From: Nitrospiraceae bacterium
Lineage (GTDB): Bacteria > Nitrospirota > Nitrospiria > Nitrospirales > UBA2166
NCBI GenBank assembly: GCA_002726235.1
Contig: PBSN01000013.1
Span: forward strand, 14,124 to 78,123
Length of the DNA: 64,000 nt
Direction of reading: 5' to 3'
This document shows, one piece after another, positions 27,430 to 36,638 of this stretch. Below the pieces are notes generated by a model. The model worked only from the letters and a program-made list of their open reading frames with translations. It did not search any database and was not told the origin of the DNA. Positions within the stretch are counted from its first letter, which is position 1, and every line of letters begins with the position of its first letter. A program made the translations under genes and the position numbers.

Positions 27430-28752
27430 ATGAAACAGCGAATTGGTATTGGAATCATTGGCTTCGGCACGGTTGGGTGTGGGGTTGTGAAGATCCTCAT
27501 CGATCAGGCAGAGCTTATTCGTCGACGAGTTGGCATTCCGCTTGAGATTGTCGGCATAGCTGATCAGGACATCACCTCGGATCGTGGCATTGCCCTCGAC
27601 CGGGGTATCCTGACGACCGATGTTAAGCGACTCATTGACAACCCTCAAACCGATATTGTCGTGGAACTTATTGGTGGATTAGAACCCGCAAAACAATTTA
27701 TTGTGGCAGCGTTGACAAAAGGCAAGCCACTCGTGACTGCGAATAAGGCACTTTTAGCCGTTCATGGTGAGGAGATTTATGCCACAGCTCAGCAGTATGG
27801 TGTGGATATCGGGTTTGAAGCCAGCGTTGGTGGTGGGATGCCCATTATCCGCACGCTCCGCGAAGGACTTGCGGGTGAGAAGGTTCATACCATCTACGGC
27901 ATCATCAACGGGACAGCCAACTACATTCTGACAAAGATGAATGAAGAAGAGGTGCCATTTCAGGAGGTTGTCGCGGAAGCTCAACGTGCTGGTTTTGCCG
28001 AAGCAGACCCCTCAACGGATATTGAAGGATTGGATTCAGCCCATAAGCTCGCTATTCTCATCAATCTTGCCTTTGGGACCCCAGTGAACCTTGGAGATGT
28101 ATATACAGAGGGAGTGACATCAATTACCTCCTTAGATCTCGAAGCGGCACGTGAATTTGGGTACACCATCAAGCTTCTGGGAATCGCCAAGTGGAGTTGC
28201 GGGGATGCTAGGTTGCCACAAGGACAGATAGAAGCCCGTGTTCACCCAACCATGATTCCCAATCATTCGCCGCTTGCGCAGGTGAATGGGGTATTCAACG
28301 CCATTCATCTGGTGGGGGAAAGCGTTGGAGATATCATGGTGTATGGGAGAGGGGCAGGATCGCTTCCCACCGGGAGTGCAGTAGTAGGTGACCTTATTGA
28401 CATAGCTCGCAATCTCGTTACGAAAGCGTGCGTGCGTGTCCCTCACTGCTCGTTTCAACCGGATGCTCGCGAGATGCTTCGGCTTAAGCCCATGGCAGAG
28501 TTGTGCTGTGCCTACTATTTGAGGTTCACCGTTCAAGATACGCCGGGCATATTATCGCAGCTGGCGGGAATTCTGGGAGATCACGACATTAGTATTGCCT
28601 CTGTCTTGCAACGTGGCCGTGAGCGCGGGGGGAAGGTTCCGGTTGTCATGATTACTCACGAAGCCACAGAGCACAATATCCAGGCTGCGATTCAAAAAAT
28701 CGAAGGCAATCTGTCGGAGCGAACGATGATCATTCGTATTGAATCGCAATAA
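27430..28752 (+). CDS. hom: Homoserine dehydrogenase
   Basis: A 440-residue NAD(P)H-dependent enzyme that reduces aspartate semialdehyde to homoserine. It has the nucleotide-binding GFGTVGCGV at residues 12-20, the catalytic core TANKALLA and GGGMPIIRTLREGLAG, and a C-terminal ACT domain (DTPGILSQLAGILGDHDISI) that usually binds threonine for feedback inhibition. The next gene, thrC, starts one base after the stop, so the two are coupled. No clear ribosome binding site is seen before ATG 27430. Confidence 0.96.
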   Translation: MKQRIGIGIIGFGTVGCGVVKILIDQAELIRRRVGIPLEIVGIADQDITSDRGIALDRGILTTDVKRLIDNPQTDIVVELIGGLEPAKQFIVAALTKGKPLVTANKALLAVHGEEIYATAQQYGVDIGFEASVGGGMPIIRTLREGLAGEKVHTIYGIINGTANYILTKMNEEEVPFQEVVAEAQRAGFAEADPSTDIEGLDSAHKLAILINLAFGTPVNLGDVYTEGVTSITSLDLEAAREFGYTIKLLGIAKWSCGDARLPQGQIEARVHPTMIPNHSPLAQVNGVFNAIHLVGESVGDIMVYGRGAGSLPTGSAVVGDLIDIARNLVTKACVRVPHCSFQPDAREMLRLKPMAELCCAYYLRFTVQDTPGILSQLAGILGDHDISIASVLQRGRERGGKVPVVMITHEATEHNIQAAIQKIEGNLSERTMIIRIESQ

Positions 28753-28753
28753 G

Positions 28754-29818
28754 ATGAGTAAACATCCTCAGGGCGTCATTGCCACTTATCGCGAGTTTCT
28801 TCCGGTGACGGACAAGACGCCTATTGTGTCGCTTCACGAAGGGCGCACTCCGCTGATTGCGGCTCGGCAATTAGGGAAAACGTTTAATCCTCCGATCGCC
28901 GTGTATCTCAAGTGTGAAGGTTTTAACCCAACCGGATCGTTCAAAGATCGCGGCATGTGTCTTGCGATATCAAAGGCGCTTGAGAAAAAGGCGCGGGCAG
29001 TGATTTGTGCGTCCACTGGTAATACCTCAGCGTCCGCTTCGGCCTACGGGGCACGAGCGGGACTTCCAGTCTGTGTTGTGATTCCAGAAGGTGAAATTGC
29101 CATGGGAAAGCTTGCTCAGGCCATAATCCACGGAGCGAAGGTTCTCCAGATCAAAGGGAATTTTGATGTGGCGTTGGATATGGTTAAGGAAATTGCGGCC
29201 AACCAGTCGCTTGAGATCGTCAATTCCATTAATCCGTTTAGGATTGAGGGGCAAAAGACCGCTGCGTTTGAGGTGTGTGATGTGCTTGGGACCATGCCAA
29301 CCTATCATTTTCTTCCAGTAGGAAATGCTGGAAATATTACTGCCTACTGGAAGGGGTATCGGGAGTACAAGGATGCGAAACGAATTTCCTCGTTGCCGAA
29401 GATGATGGGATTCCAAGCGGCGGGTGCTGCGCCGATTGTTATCGGGCGAGTGGTGAACAATCCCGAAACCGTCGCGTCGGCAATTCGCATTGGAAATCCT
29501 GCCAGTTGGAAAGCAGCAGCGAATGCCGCAGCGGAGTCGTCAGGAACCATCGATATGGTAACCGACGACGAAATTCTCGATGCCTACAAAATGGTTGCTG
29601 AGCAAGAAGGAATCTTTTGTGAACCAGCTTCAGCGGCATCTGTTGCTGGCCTGCTCAAACTGGCACGCGCGGGTATATTTCAGGCCAATGATGCGGTGGT
29701 GTGTACGTTGACTGGCCATGGGCTGAAAGATGTCGATCGTGCCATGGCTGTTGCGTCTAGGCCAACAACATGTGTGAATGCTGGAGATGTCGCAGAGGCA
29801 ATCAGAGGGTGGCTCTGA
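28754..29818 (+). CDS. thrC: Threonine synthase
   Basis: A 354-residue PLP enzyme that converts O-phosphohomoserine to threonine. The PLP lysine is in NPTGSFKDRG, with CASTGNTSASAS for phosphate binding of the cofactor and HFLPVGNAGNITAYW typical of this enzyme class. It forms a unit with hom and lysC. A second threonine-synthase-like gene with an N-terminal zinc ribbon occurs at 61175, so one of the two may have another job. Confidence 0.94.
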   Translation: MSKHPQGVIATYREFLPVTDKTPIVSLHEGRTPLIAARQLGKTFNPPIAVYLKCEGFNPTGSFKDRGMCLAISKALEKKARAVICASTGNTSASASAYGARAGLPVCVVIPEGEIAMGKLAQAIIHGAKVLQIKGNFDVALDMVKEIAANQSLEIVNSINPFRIEGQKTAAFEVCDVLGTMPTYHFLPVGNAGNITAYWKGYREYKDAKRISSLPKMMGFQAAGAAPIVIGRVVNNPETVASAIRIGNPASWKAAANAAAESSGTIDMVTDDEILDAYKMVAEQEGIFCEPASAASVAGLLKLARAGIFQANDAVVCTLTGHGLKDVDRAMAVASRPTTCVNAGDVAEAIRGWL

Positions 29819-29850
29819 TGGTCTGCTTTTTTCTGTGAATATTGCTATCA

Positions 29851-31074
29851 ATGAGTTTGGTTGTTCAGAAGTACGGAGGAACTTCGGTCGGGACGGTTGA
29901 TCGGATCAAGCATATCGCAGAGAGGATCGCTGCGGTGGCGCACGACAATCATCACATTGTGGTGGTGGTCTCTGCAATGAATGATGAAACCGATCGATTG
30001 ATGACGCTTGCGCATGAGATTTCAGCCCAGCCCGACGAGCGTGAGTTAGATCTTCTTCTTTCGAGTGGTGAACGCACCACCATCGCCCTAGTCGCAATGA
30101 TGCTCAAGGAGATGGGAGTGAAAGCGCGATCATTTACCGGTCGCCAAGTTGGCATTTTTACCAACAATGCACACACAAAAGCTAGGATCGAGCGGGTAGC
30201 CGCAGACAGGATTACGACCGCTTTGGAACAGAACCTAGTGCCGATTGTTGCAGGGTTTCAGGGAATCAACGAGCAGTCGGATGTTACCACATTGGGGCGC
30301 GGCGGTTCCGATCTTACGGCGATAGCATTGGCGGCATCTTTACATGCGGATCGATGTGAGATTTATACGGATGTTGATGGGGTTTACACGGCCGATCCGA
30401 GAATTGTTCCGATGGCGAGGCGGCTTGATCGCATCTCGTACGAAGAAATGCTTGAGATGGCCAGTCTTGGAGCGAAGGTGCTTCAGGATCGTGCTGTCGT
30501 ATTTGCGGCGAACCATCAGGTGAGAATTGTGGTAAAGTCAAGTTTTTCCGAGGCTCCTGGGACCGAAGTTATTCAAGAACATAGAGAAATGGAACGCAAT
30601 GCCGTCTCTGGCGTGACCTATGATCGTAATCAAGCCAAGGTTACTCTCATCGGTGTGCCAGACACGCCGGGTATTGCCGCGCGTATTTTTGAACCTGTTG
30701 CACAGGCTGATATTATCGTTGATATGATCATTCAGAACGTAGGTCAGGATGCGATGACAGATATCTCTTTTACTGTGCCAAAGGACGATGTTCCGAAGGC
30801 GATTGAGGTAATGAATTGTGTTTCACAGGAGATTCACGCGAAACGAGTTGAAGTGGTGCAAGATATTGCCAAGGTGTCACTCGTCGGGGTTGGTATGCGC
30901 GCCCATTCGGGCGTTGCAGCAAAGATGTTTGTCATAATGGCCAACGAGGGTATCAACATTATGATGATCAGTACCTCTGAGATTAAGATTTCCTGTGTGA
31001 TCGAAGAAAAACATGTCGAGGCTGCAGTGAAGCTGCTTCATAGGGAGTTTGAACTCGATAAGGCATCGAGATAA
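29851..31074 (+). CDS. lysC: Aspartate kinase
   Basis: A 407-residue enzyme that phosphorylates aspartate at the start of lysine, threonine, methionine and isoleucine biosynthesis. It has the kinase motifs [10 protein letters not shown] at the N-terminus and [13 protein letters not shown], followed by two ACT domains (about 265-340 and 345-400) for feedback control. I start at ATG 29851 because the family begins [10 protein letters not shown]. It is the length of a monofunctional enzyme. The SUMF1-like gene follows by 10 bp. Confidence 0.96.
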   Translation: MSLVVQKYGGTSVGTVDRIKHIAERIAAVAHDNHHIVVVVSAMNDETDRLMTLAHEISAQPDERELDLLLSSGERTTIALVAMMLKEMGVKARSFTGRQVGIFTNNAHTKARIERVAADRITTALEQNLVPIVAGFQGINEQSDVTTLGRGGSDLTAIALAASLHADRCEIYTDVDGVYTADPRIVPMARRLDRISYEEMLEMASLGAKVLQDRAVVFAANHQVRIVVKSSFSEAPGTEVIQEHREMERNAVSGVTYDRNQAKVTLIGVPDTPGIAARIFEPVAQADIIVDMIIQNVGQDAMTDISFTVPKDDVPKAIEVMNCVSQEIHAKRVEVVQDIAKVSLVGVGMRAHSGVAAKMFVIMANEGINIMMISTSEIKISCVIEEKHVEAAVKLLHREFELDKASR

Positions 31075-31084
31075 TGGGAGGTCG

Positions 31085-32035
31085 ATGACGGTTGCTCGGT
31101 TAGGGCTCTGCCTCGGCATGATCCTTGTCGGCGTGTTTCATGGTGGGGCTATTCTATGGGGGGCACCTGAGGAAGAGGCAGAGAAGTATAATCAAGAGGC
31201 CGTTGCCTCGGATGATAGAGGCGCAAAGGAAATGCGCCGAGCCGAAATTGCCAGAACTAATCAGGAACTCAAAATGATCCAAGTTGGAGTCTTAGAGGGA
31301 CTCAAAGGAAAAGGGGTTATTCCGCCTGAGGATATGGAGTTTATTCCTGCTGGCACGTTTGTCATGGGGTTGGAGGAAACCGACATCTCCGGCTTAAAGC
31401 CGGCTCACCGAGTCTATCTTGATGCCTATTGGATTGATCGATTCCCGGTGACCAATGAGGCCTATCAAGCGTGCGTTGAAGCACATGTGTGTCGCCCGCC
31501 TATGGATCGACCTGGGGGATTCTTAAACCGGCGGGAATATTATGACAATCCTGATTTCGCAAATTTCCCGGTAAATTATGTGCGTCATGGGCATGCGGTC
31601 ACCTATTGCCACTGGGCAGGAAAGCGTTTACCTACGGAGGCAGAATGGGAGAAAACAGCGCGTGGTGATGATGGACGGCTGTATCCGTGGGGAGACGAAA
31701 TCCCAGAAAGGCTTCTTGAGACCGACCCGAAGTTTCCATCCGTCCCACAGGTCGATCCCGTGGGGTCTATTCCGGAATTCGTAGGTCCATATGGGGTGAT
31801 GGATATGGGCGGGAGCATGTGGGAATGGGTCGCAGATTCATACGAGGGGGATTATTACGCGAATAGCCCAGTGGTAAACCCCAAGGGACCGCAACAAGCA
31901 CACGCGACGAAAGTGAAGCGCGGGGGGGATCGATTTATTCTCACGCCGTGGGCCGTGACCAGAAGTCCTGAATGGGCGCGTGATTCGAATCCCAACGTGG
32001 GGTTTCGATGCACGAAGGATCTCACCATCCCATGA
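31085..32035 (+). CDS. SUMF1/FGE-like sulfatase-modifying-factor fold protein, exported
   Basis: A 316-residue protein with an N-terminal membrane or signal segment (residues 5-30) and a SUMF1 domain (DMEFIPAGTFVMG, then YPWGDEIPE, MDMGGSMWEWVADSY and GFRC). The paired active-site cysteines of genuine formylglycine-generating enzyme are not present in the RGG segment, so conversion of Cys to formylglycine is unlikely; many bacterial members are binding or assembly proteins. GGGAGG supports the start. It overlaps cimA by 4 bp, which is an odd partner. A paralogue lies at 52971. Confidence 0.85.
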   Translation: MTVARLGLCLGMILVGVFHGGAILWGAPEEEAEKYNQEAVASDDRGAKEMRRAEIARTNQELKMIQVGVLEGLKGKGVIPPEDMEFIPAGTFVMGLEETDISGLKPAHRVYLDAYWIDRFPVTNEAYQACVEAHVCRPPMDRPGGFLNRREYYDNPDFANFPVNYVRHGHAVTYCHWAGKRLPTEAEWEKTARGDDGRLYPWGDEIPERLLETDPKFPSVPQVDPVGSIPEFVGPYGVMDMGGSMWEWVADSYEGDYYANSPVVNPKGPQQAHATKVKRGGDRFILTPWAVTRSPEWARDSNPNVGFRCTKDLTIP

Positions 32036-33681
32036 GCAAGCGGACGATCGAGATCTATGATACCACCCTACGTGACGGGTCGCAGGCAATTGATGTGGCC
32101 TTCTCAGCGGATGACAAGGGTCGTATTGCGCACAAGCTGGATGAGCTGGGAGTGCACTTCATCGAGGGCGGATGGCCTGGATCAAACCCTAAGGACATCG
32201 AGTTTTTCAAGGTGATGAAGGATCACCCTCTCACCCATGCTAAAGTGGTTGCCTTTGGATCGACACGCAAAGCGGCACTGCGAGTTCAGAATGACCCGAA
32301 CTTGCAGGCCTTGTTGAAAGCAGACACCGAGGTCATCACCATTTTTGGGAAAAGCTGGGTGTTGCACGTTTCCACTGCGCTTGGGATTTCGCGTGCGAAG
32401 AACCTTGAACTCATCTCGGACTCGATTGCCTATTTACGCAGTTATGACAAAGAGGTGATTTATGATGCTGAGCACTTCTTTGATGGGTTTAAATCTGATC
32501 CTGACTACGCATTGAAGACATTGGAAAGCGCGACAAAGGCGGGTGCGATGCGCCTAGTGTTATGTGACACCAATGGGGCTGCGATGCCGTGGGAAATTCG
32601 CGAGATCGTCACCAAGGTATCGAAGGAGACGAAAACGCCAATTGGAATCCATGCGCACAATGATGGGGAGATGGCAGTGGCAAATTCTCTCATGGCGGTT
32701 AGAAGTGGGGCCACCCAGGTGCAGGGAACGATCAATGGCATTGGAGAACGATGTGGAAACGCTAATTTGTGTTCCATCGTGCCCAATCTGAAATTAAAAA
32801 TGGGCCGAGAATGTCTCTCCAGCGAGCAGCTTCAGAAACTTCGAGGTGTCTCTCTCTTTGTGTGCGAAATTGCTAATCTGACACCGGATAAACGACAACC
32901 CTATGTTGGAGAAGCCGCGTTTACTCACAAGGGAGGCGTACATATTCATGCAGTTGAGAAGCATCCTACTACCTACGAACATGTCATGCCTGAAGCGGTT
33001 GGCAATTGCCGTAAGATTCTCATATCGGATAGCGCGGGACGCAGTGCGATCTTAGCCAAAGCCAAGGATTTTAACCTCTCACTGTCAAAGGCCAGCCCTC
33101 AACTTGATGCGCTACTCCGCGAGTTGAAGGATCGCGAACATCAAGGTTTCCAATTCGATGGAGCTGAAGGATCGTTCGAGTTGCTGATGCGGAAAGCAAT
33201 TGGGCCGGCTGGTGAATCGTTTGAATTGCTCGGATTCCGCGTGATCGTTGAAAAGAGGGATGCAAGGCAGGGAACGGTATCAGAAGCGACCATTATGGTG
33301 CGTGTGGGGGACCGTGTTGAGCATTGCGTGGCGGATGGGAATGGGCCGGTGCATGCGCTTGATAACGCTCTTAGAAAATCCTTGGAGCTGTTTTACCCGG
33401 AACTTTGTGGCGTCCAACTCCGGGATTACAAGGTGCGCGTGTTGACTGGTGCGAAGGGGACCGCATCGAAGGTGCGTGTTTTGATTGTGTCGGGCGATCA
33501 TGAGAGGGAATGGAACACGGTAGGGGTCTCAGGTAATATTATTGATGCGAGTTGGCAGGCGCTTGCGGATAGTATTGAACTCTGTCTCCTGCGGGAACAT
33601 ACGTCAAAATCAAATTCATTGCCAAAAAGGAGCCCGAAGAGGGGGCATGCGAAAAGCAGATCTGGCACACGAACTGTTTGA
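32032..33681 (+). CDS. cimA: (R)-citramalate synthase
   Basis: A 549-residue enzyme of the isopropylmalate synthase family. It condenses pyruvate and acetyl-CoA to citramalate for isoleucine synthesis independent of threonine. The N-terminal YDTTLRDGSQAIDVAFSADDK and EGGWPGSNPKD are typical of the CimA clade, with metal ligands in HAHNDGEMAVANSL. The C-terminal regulatory LeuA dimer domain spans about 400-520. Start at ATG 32032 overlaps the SUMF1-like stop by ATGA. With hom and thrC also present, isoleucine could in principle come by two routes. Confidence 0.93.
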   Translation: MSKRTIEIYDTTLRDGSQAIDVAFSADDKGRIAHKLDELGVHFIEGGWPGSNPKDIEFFKVMKDHPLTHAKVVAFGSTRKAALRVQNDPNLQALLKADTEVITIFGKSWVLHVSTALGISRAKNLELISDSIAYLRSYDKEVIYDAEHFFDGFKSDPDYALKTLESATKAGAMRLVLCDTNGAAMPWEIREIVTKVSKETKTPIGIHAHNDGEMAVANSLMAVRSGATQVQGTINGIGERCGNANLCSIVPNLKLKMGRECLSSEQLQKLRGVSLFVCEIANLTPDKRQPYVGEAAFTHKGGVHIHAVEKHPTTYEHVMPEAVGNCRKILISDSAGRSAILAKAKDFNLSLSKASPQLDALLRELKDREHQGFQFDGAEGSFELLMRKAIGPAGESFELLGFRVIVEKRDARQGTVSEATIMVRVGDRVEHCVADGNGPVHALDNALRKSLELFYPELCGVQLRDYKVRVLTGAKGTASKVRVLIVSGDHEREWNTVGVSGNIIDASWQALADSIELCLLREHTSKSNSLPKRSPKRGHAKSRSGTRTV

Positions 33682-33925
33682 AAAAGTGGGAATTTCCAAA
33701 CGGGATGCGACACATATTGTCAACAGCGTCTTCTCGTCTATCAGGGAAACCCTGCAAAAAGGCGAGTCGGTTAAGATTACCGGGTTTGGATGCTTTATGG
33801 TGCGGAGTAAGGGGTCGCGCAAAGGAAGAAACCCTCGAACCGGAGAGGAAATAGGTATTACGCCACGCCGGGTTGTGAGCTTTCGGCCAAGTCAGGTGTT
33901 CAAACGGCATGTCAGTCCGAGCTGA
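33647..33925 (+). CDS. ihfA: Integration host factor alpha subunit
   Basis: A 92-residue nucleoid protein of the HU/IHF family that bends DNA. It begins MRKADLAHELFEKVGISKRDA and has the DNA-contacting arm RKGRNPRTGEEIGI. Start at ATG 33647 has GAGGGGG upstream and lies 35 bp inside the end of cimA. The order ihfA-merR-tRNA-Pro is the same as in many bacteria, which supports the IHF-alpha rather than HU assignment. Confidence 0.93.
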   Translation: MRKADLAHELFEKVGISKRDATHIVNSVFSSIRETLQKGESVKITGFGCFMVRSKGSRKGRNPRTGEEIGITPRRVVSFRPSQVFKRHVSPS

Positions 33926-34268
33926 ACATTCGCAGACCAAGAAACTCTTCCACAAAATAGGGGAAGTCAGTGAGATTACTCAGGTGCCTGCCTATGTGCT
34001 CAGGTTCTGGGAATCGGAATTCAAGTTTCTTAAACCAGAAAAAGGGCCAGGGCGACGACGGACGTATGTTGAGAGGGATATCAAAACCGTACTTACCATC
34101 AAGAAGTTGCTGTATGATGAGGGCTACACCATCGAGGGGGTAAGGCGCTGGTGGGGAAGAAAATCGCGTGCAAAGCGTGAGGATTTGGCCACTACACGGC
34201 TTCCGGGAGAGGTACTCAATCACGTCAAAGCCGAACTTAGCGAGGTGCTCAAGATCGTCACGTCATAG
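33909..34268 (+). CDS. MerR family regulator
   Basis: A 119-residue MerR-type winged-helix protein: KIGEVSEITQVPAYVLRFWESEF then RRRTYVERDIKTVLTIKKLLYDEGYTI, shortened here. It ends shortly after the DNA-binding domain and has no cysteine metal site, so it is not a metal sensor of the MerR/CueR type. It overlaps ihfA by 17 bp. In many bacteria an equivalent gene follows ihfA; its effector is unknown. Confidence 0.9.
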   Translation: MSVRAEHSQTKKLFHKIGEVSEITQVPAYVLRFWESEFKFLKPEKGPGRRRTYVERDIKTVLTIKKLLYDEGYTIEGVRRWWGRKSRAKREDLATTRLPGEVLNHVKAELSEVLKIVTS

Positions 34269-34309
34269 ATGGAAAGTCGTAGCCAAAATGTCACAGCACT
34301 TCAGTGGTT

Positions 34310-34386
34310 CGGGGCGTAGCGCAGCCAGGTAGCGCACTCGCTTGGGGTGCGAGAGGTCGGCCGTTCAAATCGGCTCGCCCCGACCA
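34310..34386 (+). tRNA. tRNA-Pro(GGG)
   Basis: Full cloverleaf: acceptor CGGGGCG / CGCCCCG, D-arm GCGC...GCGC, anticodon stem CTCGC / GCGAG with loop TTGGGGT (anticodon GGG), T-arm with loop TTCAAAT, discriminator A and an encoded CCA. It sits just after merR, as in many bacteria. Confidence 0.96.
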
Positions 34387-34398
34387 GTTATGGGAAGC

Positions 34399-34461
34399 GA
34401 TCAGCAGTCAATGTTCAGCTCAATTTTCCCCTATCTCTTGGCTGAGCGCTGACTGCTGATC
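34399..34461. repeat. Inverted repeat downstream of tRNA-Pro
   Basis: Perfect 12-bp arms GATCAGCAGTCA (34399-34410) and TGACTGCTGATC (34450-34461) enclose 39 bp with weaker internal pairing. No T-run follows. It may be a REP-like palindromic element rather than a terminator. Confidence 0.75.
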
Positions 34462-34470
34462 ACGTCTTGG

Positions 34471-35055
34471 ATGTTTCAGGATCTTGCGCAATGGATGCTT
34501 GAGTGGGCAGGATCTCCTTACGCGGTCTGGGCGTTGTTTTTTATCGCGGTTGCCGAATCGTCTTTTTTTCCAATCCCTCCTGATATCCTCCTCATTGCAT
34601 TAGTTTTGAACGACCCGGATAGGGGGATGTATTTGGCTACGGTGACAACGGCTGGATCAGTGATTGGTGGAGGCATCGGGTATTTTATTGGGTTTTGGGG
34701 AGGACGCCCGATTCTCAAGCGATTTGTTGCAGAGAACATCATCGGGCGAGTCCAGCGGCAATTTGATCGTTATGGAGGCTGGGCGGTTGGCATTGCGGGG
34801 TTTACCCCCATTCCGTACAAGATCTTTACTATTGCTTCTGGGGCGTTTGCATTGAAACTTTCCGTGTTTGTGGTGATGTCCCTTGCGGGACGAGGCGGGC
34901 GTTTTTTTGCAGTTGCGGGGTCTATCAAGCTCTTTGGTGCACAGATGGTTGAGTTGATTGAGCGCTACTTTAACATTGGTTCACTTGTTCTGATTGTGGT
35001 GATCGCAGGAAGTGCTTTTCTCGTCCACCTCTTGCGGAAAGCGGAACCCGTGTAG
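34471..35055 (+). CDS. YqaA/DedA-like (VTT domain) membrane protein
   Basis: A 194-residue membrane protein with about five hydrophobic segments and the signature AESSFFPIPPDILLIALV, then GGIGYFIGFWGG and a loop with FTPIPYKIFTIASG. These VTT/SNARE-associated proteins of the YqaA type are thought to move lipids across the membrane. The start lies 10 bp after the inverted repeat; a good binding site is not evident. The cysS start is 13 bp downstream, so the two may be co-transcribed. Confidence 0.85.
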   Translation: MFQDLAQWMLEWAGSPYAVWALFFIAVAESSFFPIPPDILLIALVLNDPDRGMYLATVTTAGSVIGGGIGYFIGFWGGRPILKRFVAENIIGRVQRQFDRYGGWAVGIAGFTPIPYKIFTIASGAFALKLSVFVVMSLAGRGGRFFAVAGSIKLFGAQMVELIERYFNIGSLVLIVVIAGSAFLVHLLRKAEPV

Positions 35056-35068
35056 ACGGGATCTTCCT

Positions 35069-36532
35069 ATGCTTACGATTCATAATACCATGAGTGGAAT
35101 GAAGGAAGCCTTTAAGCCACTGATTCCCGGTCAGGTTGGAATGTACGTGTGTGGCGTAACGGTGTATGACGACTGCCACCTTGGGCACGCGAGAAGTGCC
35201 ATCGTTTTCGATACCATCCGTCGCTATCTCCAATGGCGAGGATTTGTGGTCACCTACGTCAGAAATTTCACGGATGTGGATGATAAGATCATCGTGCGGG
35301 CAAATCAGGAATCACGGGATTGGACTGAGGTTGTGGCCCAATACATTGATGCGTTTGCGCGCGATATGGAAAGATTATCCGTGACCGTTCCAGATCAGGA
35401 GCCGCGAGCGACGGAACATATGCCAGAAATTATTCATATGGTCGGCGGTTTGATTGATAAGGGTGTGGCATACGTGGTGGATGGGAATGTGTATTATCGC
35501 GTAGGAGGCTTTTCGGAGTACGGTTGCCTCTCACATCGAAAGCTCGCCGATATGCTTGCGGGTGCTCGTGTTGACATTGATGAACGCAAACACCATCCAA
35601 TGGATTTTGCGCTGTGGAAGACTTCGAAGGTGGGAGAGCCTGCGTGGGAAAGTCCGTGGGGCAGCGGTCGTCCTGGATGGCATATCGAATGTTCAGCGAT
35701 GTCAGTGGCCCATCTGGGGGAAACATTCGATATTCATGGAGGAGGAGAAGATCTGATTTTTCCCCATCACGAAAACGAGATCGCCCAATCTCAAGCATTC
35801 ACTGGAAAGTCGTTTGCGCGTTATTGGATACACAATGGTTTTGTCACCATTCACGCGGAAAAAATGTCGAAGTCCCTTGGTAATACGTTCACCATCAGAG
35901 CATTGTTCGAGGCGTCTGGGTATGCGGAAGTCGTGACGGCTGAGGTGATCCGCTATTTCGTGCTCTCTGCGCATTATCGCAGCCCCATCGATGTTCTCGA
36001 TGACAGTTTTCAGGAAAGTAAGCGTGCGCTCAATAATGTGTACGATCTATTGCTCCGGCTTGACGAAGTCAGCACAACGCATGGTGGGGCTGATGCAGAC
36101 ATCGCTGGCATTCTGACTCGGCTTCAATCGGGCTTTGAGGCGGCAATGGATGATGATTTCAACACGCCTGAAGCTATAGGCGAACTTCAGCGTGTTCGCA
36201 CAGAGATCAATGTATGTTTGGCGAAAGGCCTATCTGGGGAAACAGCGGCGCAGGTGCGAGACAGACTTCGGAGTATCGGACAGGTGTTGGGATTGTTCCA
36301 GATTCAAGTGCAGGACTGGGAATTTGGGGAAAAAGCCGCTTGGACGAGCAAGTTGGCCAATCGATCGACTCCTCAGCTGAGTGAAGTGGATATTGAGGAG
36401 ATGATCGGTGAACGGCAGGCCGCTCGTTCGAACAAGGATTGGAAACGTTCAGACGAGATTCGGGACAATTTGGCAGTACACGGTGTGATTCTTGAGGATC
36501 GTCCAGACGGCACATCGCGATGGAAGAGATGA
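35069..36532 (+). CDS. cysS: Cysteinyl-tRNA synthetase
   Basis: A 487-residue class I synthetase that charges tRNA-Cys. The HIGH-type motif is DDCHLGHARS, the KMSKS motif AEKMSKSLGN is intact, and zinc ligands are visible in YVCGVT, WHIECS and HHENEIAQS. Length is normal. I start at ATG 35069, 13 bp after the preceding stop; the frame is open further upstream but the family begins here. Confidence 0.96.
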   Translation: MLTIHNTMSGMKEAFKPLIPGQVGMYVCGVTVYDDCHLGHARSAIVFDTIRRYLQWRGFVVTYVRNFTDVDDKIIVRANQESRDWTEVVAQYIDAFARDMERLSVTVPDQEPRATEHMPEIIHMVGGLIDKGVAYVVDGNVYYRVGGFSEYGCLSHRKLADMLAGARVDIDERKHHPMDFALWKTSKVGEPAWESPWGSGRPGWHIECSAMSVAHLGETFDIHGGGEDLIFPHHENEIAQSQAFTGKSFARYWIHNGFVTIHAEKMSKSLGNTFTIRALFEASGYAEVVTAEVIRYFVLSAHYRSPIDVLDDSFQESKRALNNVYDLLLRLDEVSTTHGGADADIAGILTRLQSGFEAAMDDDFNTPEAIGELQRVRTEINVCLAKGLSGETAAQVRDRLRSIGQVLGLFQIQVQDWEFGEKAAWTSKLANRSTPQLSEVDIEEMIGERQAARSNKDWKRSDEIRDNLAVHGVILEDRPDGTSRWKR

Positions 36533-36638
36533 GTCGAAAATTGGACACTAGTATCTGGAACCTGAGGCATGAGATGTATTGCCTGAGATTTCAAAGAACG
36601 TCCACGAGTCCAGACCTCGGACTCCTGCTGAGGCTTTC

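Noticed and set aside
31085-32035. Genuine formylglycine-generating enzyme
   Set aside because: The active-site cysteine pair is missing from the RGG region and no sulfatase is encoded nearby.
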